Shown here: in pieces, positions 5,734 through 9,783 of the stretch
Layout: each line of letters begins with the position of its first letter
How positions within the stretch are numbered: position 1 is the first letter of the stretch
Assembly: GCA_022561955.1 (NCBI GenBank)
Contig: JADFQF010000022.1
Span: 1 to 9,783, forward strand
Source: Chloroflexota bacterium
GTDB lineage: Bacteria; Chloroflexota; Dehalococcoidia; SAR202; UBA11138
Length of the DNA stretch: 9,783 bases
Direction: 5' to 3'
Made by a program: the position numbers and the translations under genes
The notes under the pieces: generated by a model
What the model saw: the letters and a program-made list of their open reading frames with translations, nothing else
What the model was told of the DNA's origin: nothing
Databases searched by the model: none

Positions 5734-6401
5734 TCCCTTACCTGGTCATGATAACCGTCTCGTACCTCCTGGGATCGATTCCCTCGGGACTGATAATAGT
5801 CCGGATATTCAAGAGGGTCGACGTCAGAGACTACGGCAGCGGTAAGACGGGCATGACTAACGTGCTCCGTACCCTCGGTGTTCCTGCGGCGACCGCAGTG
5901 CTCCTTCTGGACATGGGAAAGGCCGTCTTATCCATCGCCCTCGCGCGCTACTTTTTTGACTCGGACGGCCTGGAGACGGTGTCGGCCCTGGCGGTGTTGG
6001 CCGGGCACAACTGGCCCGTCTTCGTCGGGTTTCGCGGCGGCCGCGGCACGGCTCCCGGACTGGGAGGCCTCTTCATGCTGTCTCCGATCGCCGGGCTGGT
6101 CGCGGTTATCCTTGGCGCGCCAACCATAGCGACTACGCGATACGTCTCCTTGGGATCGATCGTGGGGTCCCTGTCCGGCGCCGTGGCCCTCATAGTACTC
6201 GCTTCCCTCGGGTATGTTGCCGTGGTACACATCGCCTTCGCCGCGATCGGCGCGACCGTGATAATCGGTCTGCACCGAGATAACATCAAGCGCCTGCTGG
6301 CGGGCGAGGAGCGAAAGCTGGGTCAGCGGGCGACGGCTCCGGGCGATTCGCCCCCGAGTGGCGCCAAGGACGCAGTGCGAAGATGGCCAAAGTCGGCGTA
6401 G
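5730..6401 (+). CDS. plsY: acyl-phosphate:glycerol-3-phosphate acyltransferase PlsY
   Basis: This integral membrane enzyme transfers an acyl group from acyl phosphate to sn-glycerol-3-phosphate, the first acylation of phospholipid synthesis. Recognisable motifs are SYLLGSIPSG (11-20), GSGKTGMTNVLRTLG (36-50), GHNWPVF (92-98), FRGGRG (101-106) and HRDNIKRLLAGEERK (182-196), with several hydrophobic helices between them. At 223 residues it is slightly long. The extra length is a polar tail after about residue 197 that overlaps gpsA by 19 bases. Lys39 replaces the Asn of the usual GSGN-G-TN motif. The ATG overlaps the der stop (ATGA) with AAGGGGAG just upstream. Sitting directly before gpsA, it uses that enzyme's product, so the pair forms a two-step lipid module. 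Confidence 0.94.
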   Translation: MIPYLVMITVSYLLGSIPSGLIIVRIFKRVDVRDYGSGKTGMTNVLRTLGVPAATAVLLLDMGKAVLSIALARYFFDSDGLETVSALAVLAGHNWPVFVGFRGGRGTAPGLGGLFMLSPIAGLVAVILGAPTIATTRYVSLGSIVGSLSGAVALIVLASLGYVAVVHIAFAAIGATVIIGLHRDNIKRLLAGEERKLGQRATAPGDSPPSGAKDAVRRWPKSA

Positions 6402-7384
6402 TCGGTACCACCAGCTGGGGCACGACCCTGGCGATTGCTCTTTCAGAGCAGGGTTGCGAGGTGTCCCTCTGGGCTCGCAACGAGACCGAGGCGGATACGC
6501 TGCGCACGGACAACGAGAACAAGCGACTGGTGCCGGGCGCGAAATTCCCCAAAACGCTCGAGGTGACGGCCTCACCGAAAGAGGCTTTTGGCGACGCAGA
6601 GCTCGTGTTGATCGCGGTTCCCTCGGCTAATTTCAGGGACAACGTCAGGAGCGTGGGCCAGGCCTTCAACGATTCCGCCGTGGTGGTCACGGCCACCAAG
6701 GGCCTGGAGGCGGACACCGGGAAGCGGATGAGTCAGGTCCTCGAAGAGGAGCTCACCGGGGAAAAGCTGACCAGGATATGTGCCTTATCGGGTCCGAATC
6801 TGGCCAAGGAAATCGCGCAGGGAAAGCCGTCGTCGACGGTCATCGGCTCCTATAACGGCGAGGCCGCAACGTTTGCCCAGTCGGTCATGAACTCCCCGCG
6901 TTTCAGGGTCTACACCAACGACGACATCGTCGGCGTGGAGTTCGGCGGTGCGCTGAAGAATATCATCGCCCTGGGTGCGGGCATCTGTGACGGCTTCGCT
7001 TACGGAGATAATGCAAAGGCGTCATTTATCACCCGCGGCCTCGCGGAAATTAGCAGGCTCGCCGTCGCAGCGGGAGGCAAGGCTCTTACCATCGCGGGCC
7101 TGGCCGGCATGGGCGACCTCATCGCCACCTGCTCGAGTCCCTTGAGCCGCAATCGCTATGTCGGCGAGAGGCTGGCAAAGGGCGAAAGCATCAAAGATAT
7201 TCGGTCCTCGATGATAAACGTCGCCGAGGGCGTGGATACGACGGCGGCGGCGCTGAGGCTCAGCAAGGAGCTCGACGTCGAGATGCCGATAACAGAGGGG
7301 ATGTACGGCGTGTTGTTCGAGGGCCTCCCCCTGCAGCGGGCTATCTCGGACCTGCTGGAGAGGGCTCCTCGCTCGGAGAACTAG
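6383..7384 (+). CDS. gpsA: NAD(P)-dependent glycerol-3-phosphate dehydrogenase
   Basis: The cytoplasmic enzyme reduces dihydroxyacetone phosphate to sn-glycerol-3-phosphate, the substrate of PlsY encoded just upstream. The 333 residues match the family length. The nucleotide-binding turn reads VGTTSWGTTLA (7-17), with Thr10 where the usual GAGSWGT has its second Gly. ATKG (104-107), LSGPNLAKEI (135-144), GGALKNIIALGAG (188-200, catalytic Lys192), GDNAKASFITRG (208-219) and GLAGMGDLIATC (239-250) are all present. The ATG at 6383 lies inside the end of plsY (19-base overlap), a sign of one polycistronic transcript. The stop TAG at 7382-7384 sits in a CTAG shared with the stop of the convergent rsmE. 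No terminator separates the two genes. Confidence 0.96.
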   Translation: MAKVGVVGTTSWGTTLAIALSEQGCEVSLWARNETEADTLRTDNENKRLVPGAKFPKTLEVTASPKEAFGDAELVLIAVPSANFRDNVRSVGQAFNDSAVVVTATKGLEADTGKRMSQVLEEELTGEKLTRICALSGPNLAKEIAQGKPSSTVIGSYNGEAATFAQSVMNSPRFRVYTNDDIVGVEFGGALKNIIALGAGICDGFAYGDNAKASFITRGLAEISRLAVAAGGKALTIAGLAGMGDLIATCSSPLSRNRYVGERLAKGESIKDIRSSMINVAEGVDTTAAALRLSKELDVEMPITEGMYGVLFEGLPLQRAISDLLERAPRSEN

Positions 7385-8139
7385 CCGCCGAGCTCCTCCA
7401 TCTCGTACATGGCGGCCGCCACCGCGGCAATTCCCGCCGTCTCCGCCCGCAATATCCGCTTTCCCAGGGTGACGGTCGTGATGCCGCAAGAGCGCGCAAG
7501 CTCGACCTCGTCTCTGCTGAATCCGCCCTCGGGCCCGATGAACAGCGACAGGGTCTTCTTATCACCTGCCGGGCCGGCGGCATCGGCCCCGATTGCGCTC
7601 AGCGCCTGCCTGAGACCGAAATCGCGCTCTTCCTCCCAGGGTATGAGCGCGGGAGAATCGGCCTCCTCACAGGCCTGATTAAAATCGAGGGGATGTTCCA
7701 CGAGCGGAAGGCGCCCGCGCCCGGACTGCTCCGCCGCCTCCCGGACGATTCGCCTCCAGCGCTCGTGCCTGTTTGATCCCTCGGCCTGCGCCCTCGGAAT
7801 GGACCTCTCGCAGTTCATGGGCACGAACCTCGTAACGCCCAGCTCGGTGCATTTTTGCAACACGAGCTCGAACTTGTCCGTCTTCAGGACGGCCTGGTAC
7901 AGGGTAATACGCACATCCGGCTCGCCTGCCGACTTCGACTCGCTGGTAACGCGGGCCCGCGCCTCGCCGGTCTCCAGGGTCTCCACGACTGCGCGGAACT
8001 CTAGGCCGGAGTCGTCCAGAAGGATGATATCGTCGCCAGGACGCGCGCGCAGGACCCTTCGAAGCTGGCGTGATACCGGCTCGGGAAGATGCACGACATC
8101 GCCCGAAAAGCATTCGGGGGAGACAAAGAACCTGTGCAT
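7381..8139 (-). CDS. rsmE: 16S rRNA (uracil-1498-N3)-methyltransferase RsmE
   Basis: The product is a SPOUT-family methyltransferase that uses S-adenosylmethionine to methylate U1498 (E. coli numbering) near the decoding region of 16S rRNA. It has 252 residues, the usual length. An N-terminal PUA-like domain (MHRFFV and HLPEPVSRQLRRVLRARPGD, 17-36) is followed by the SPOUT domain with LKTDKFELVLQKCTELGV (85-102), EAAEQSGR (134-141), GPEGGFS (202-208) and the knot loop LGKRILRAETA (225-235). The ATG at 8139 is six bases after the prmA stop and has no clear ribosome-binding site, so translation is probably coupled to prmA. It ends tail-to-tail with gpsA, overlapping by four bases. Confidence 0.95.
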   Translation of the reverse strand: MHRFFVSPECFSGDVVHLPEPVSRQLRRVLRARPGDDIILLDDSGLEFRAVVETLETGEARARVTSESKSAGEPDVRITLYQAVLKTDKFELVLQKCTELGVTRFVPMNCERSIPRAQAEGSNRHERWRRIVREAAEQSGRGRLPLVEHPLDFNQACEEADSPALIPWEEERDFGLRQALSAIGADAAGPAGDKKTLSLFIGPEGGFSRDEVELARSCGITTVTLGKRILRAETAGIAAVAAAMYEMEELGG

Positions 8140-8145
8140 GGGTAG

Positions 8146-9048
8146 TCAGGGAGACTTTGCGAGGATGGTGACCCAGTCGGTGTCCACGAATGTCTCTTGG
8201 ATCAACGCCCCCGCCGCCGTGAGGGCATCGACGACGGTAGGCTTGTTCTCCAGGATGATGCCCGAGGCCATTATCCAGCCGCCGGGCTTCGTAGCGCCTA
8301 CGATATGCGTGGCGAACTCCGCAATGACCTTCGCGGAGATGTTGGCTATCGAGATGTCGTAGGCGCCCGGCTGGATATCCTGGTGTGGAAGGGTGCCTTC
8401 TACGATGCGGACCGTGTGCTCGACACCGTTTTCGAGAACGTTCTGTTTAGCGACATTGACTGATACCGAGTCTATCTCCAGGCCGAACACGTTTCTGGCT
8501 CCCAGCCTGGCCGCCGCGATGGAGAGGATTCCGGAGCCGCAACCCACGTCCAGGACGTCCAGCCCCGTTGGAGAGAGGGCTTCGAGCTGTTCGAGGCACA
8601 TTCTGGTCGTCGGATGGTGACCGGTGCCGAAGGCCATGCCGGGATCCAGTGTGACGACCTTGTCGGAGTCCTTCGCTTCATACTCGCGCCACGTCGGTGC
8701 TATGACGACGTTCCGGCCGATATGAAGGACGTGAAAGTGCTCCTTCCAACTGTTCTGCCACTCCTCTTCGTCGAGGAGCCTTTCGCGCAGCTCCGAGGTC
8801 TCGGAGACGTGCGCCACGAGCCTCACGCCCAGGTCTATGCGGTTTCGGCGTTCGTCCGTGGAGGAGTTGACGGGGAGGTAGGTCTTCACGATAACGAAGT
8901 CCTGGCGAGGCGGCTGCTCGCCCTCGTCGGGATAATAGCCACCCTCTTCTTCGACGGCCACACCTCCGTGGCCGTATCGATAGAAGATCTGGGATAGGGG
9001 TTCGACGAACTCCTGGGGTGTCGTTACGCTAAGCTCTAGCCACTGCAA
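8146..9048 (-). CDS. prmA: ribosomal protein L11 methyltransferase PrmA
   Basis: PrmA is an S-adenosylmethionine-dependent enzyme that trimethylates residues of ribosomal protein L11. The 300-residue length is typical. The N-terminal L11-recognition domain starts MQWLELSVTT. The catalytic domain shows DPGMAFGTGHHPTT (135-148), the class I SAM motif LDVGCGSGILSI (166-177), acidic GLEID (189-193) and IANI (234-237). The start is TTG at 9048: an in-frame TAA lies three codons upstream at 9055-9057, AGGT sits about eight bases before the TTG, and homologues begin with M-W-E near this point. It lies 61 bases after the dnaJ stop and six bases before rsmE, the dnaJ-prmA-rsmE order found in many heat-shock clusters. 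Confidence 0.95.
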   Translation of the reverse strand: MQWLELSVTTPQEFVEPLSQIFYRYGHGGVAVEEEGGYYPDEGEQPPRQDFVIVKTYLPVNSSTDERRNRIDLGVRLVAHVSETSELRERLLDEEEWQNSWKEHFHVLHIGRNVVIAPTWREYEAKDSDKVVTLDPGMAFGTGHHPTTRMCLEQLEALSPTGLDVLDVGCGSGILSIAAARLGARNVFGLEIDSVSVNVAKQNVLENGVEHTVRIVEGTLPHQDIQPGAYDISIANISAKVIAEFATHIVGATKPGGWIMASGIILENKPTVVDALTAAGALIQETFVDTDWVTILAKSP

Positions 9049-9109
9049 ATCGCGTTACCTGACGTTTCTTGTATGGGTGGAGCATGGGACCGAAACATAA
9101 GCAAATTAC

Positions 9110-9783
9110 TTAGTCGCTGCCGCCCAGCTTATCTTTTAGCCTGTCGAAGAAGCCGCTCTTGTCGTTGAGGCTCTCCGCGGAGTCGTCGCCAAAGCTCTCC
9201 GCCAGCTGTTGGAACAGCTGCTGCTGTTCTTCCGTGAGGGTCTTGGGTGTGTCCACGATCAGCCGCACTATCTGGTCGCCGTTTCGAGTGCTCTTCATAT
9301 GCGGCACGCCCTTGTCCCGCATGCGAATGGTCTCGCCCGACTGCGCGCCCTCCGGAACGTCGAGATGAACATCCCCGAAGATTGTCGGCACGGTTATCGT
9401 GGCGCCCAGGGCCGCCTGAGATACGTTGATATGCTGGGTATACAGGATATCGTATCCCTCGCGCCTGAAAAACTCATGCGGCCTGACGCGAACGACAATG
9501 TAGAGGTCTCCGGGAGCGCCGCCGTTGCTTCCGGCTTCACCCTCGCCCCTGAGCCTAATTTGTGTGCTGTCCTCGATGCCTGCGGGGATCGTCATTTCGA
9601 TCTTACGATTTCGACGCTCGGTCCCGCTGCCTCGGCAGGTCCTGCAGGGCTGGCTGATTATGCGCCCTTCACCACGGCACACCGAGCAAGCGACCACCTG
9701 AACGAACTGGCCGAAGACGCTCTGGTGTGCACGGCGCACCTCTCCGCTGCCGCTGCAGTTGGAGCAGGCCGTAGGCGAGCTGC
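9110..9783 (-). CDS. dnaJ: chaperone DnaJ (C-terminal part; 5' end outside window)
   Basis: This Hsp70 co-chaperone delivers unfolded clients to DnaK and stimulates its ATPase. The frame is open to the window edge. The visible part starts within the zinc-binding domain: CSNCSGSG, CSVCRGEG and CRTCRGSG are three of the four CxxCxGxG repeats. The substrate-binding domains follow, with IPAGIEDSTQIRLRGEGEAG, GDLYIVV and the late segment QAALGATITVPTIFGDVHLDVPEG split across strands; EGAQSGETIRMRDKGVP is typical. The J domain, Gly/Phe region and first zinc repeat must lie beyond 9783. The GTG at 9739 is internal to the zinc domain and is not the true start. The tail ends DKLGGSD. DnaK, GrpE and HrcA may lie further out, but that is inference. 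Confidence 0.96.
   Translation of the reverse strand, partial: SSPTACSNCSGSGEVRRAHQSVFGQFVQVVACSVCRGEGRIISQPCRTCRGSGTERRNRKIEMTIPAGIEDSTQIRLRGEGEAGSNGGAPGDLYIVVRVRPHEFFRREGYDILYTQHINVSQAALGATITVPTIFGDVHLDVPEGAQSGETIRMRDKGVPHMKSTRNGDQIVRLIVDTPKTLTEEQQQLFQQLAESFGDDSAESLNDKSGFFDRLKDKLGGSD

Overview
The window looks like chromosomal DNA from a GC-rich bacterium. The best guess is Chloroflexota, possibly Dehalococcoidia-like. This rests on the der-plsY-gpsA and dnaJ-prmA-rsmE gene orders and on lineage-flavoured motif variants: GpsA with GTTSWG at the nucleotide-binding turn and PlsY with GSGKTGMTN. The taxonomic call is inference from memory of families, not a search result.

Layout. (1) Positions 1-711, minus strand: a small two-helix membrane protein followed by the N-terminal 126 codons of a PspA/IM30 membrane-stress protein, behind a good sigma-70-type promoter. 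(2) Positions 973-2892, plus strand: the accessory part. It holds a 505-residue protein with a DUF4157 (eCIS core) region carrying HELTH, fused to a C-terminal domain with GHAW and NCTTFA motifs typical of permuted papain-like (NlpC/P60/LRAT/PPPDE-type) enzymes. A 97-residue protein of unknown function follows, possibly OB-fold-like, in the position of a partner or immunity gene. Parts of both are clearly more AT-rich than the housekeeping genes. (3) Positions 2893-3360: a gene-free 468-base stretch with two promoter-like sites sharing the same 10-mer and a cluster of strong inverted repeats. (4) Positions 3361-7384, plus strand: argF (ornithine carbamoyltransferase), then the tightly packed der-plsY-gpsA, covering ribosome assembly and the first steps of phospholipid synthesis. 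(5) Positions 7381-9783, minus strand: the 3' part of dnaJ, then prmA and rsmE, converging on gpsA with a shared CTAG stop.

Functionally, gpsA makes sn-glycerol-3-phosphate and plsY acylates it. Der, PrmA and RsmE all act on ribosome assembly or modification, and DnaJ is the Hsp70 co-chaperone. The DUF4157 protein is the non-housekeeping element. It is best read as a candidate effector or toxin of an extracellular contractile injection system (or a similar exported toxin), here with no injection-system structural gene in view. No tRNA, rRNA, CRISPR array, insertion sequence or integrase was seen.
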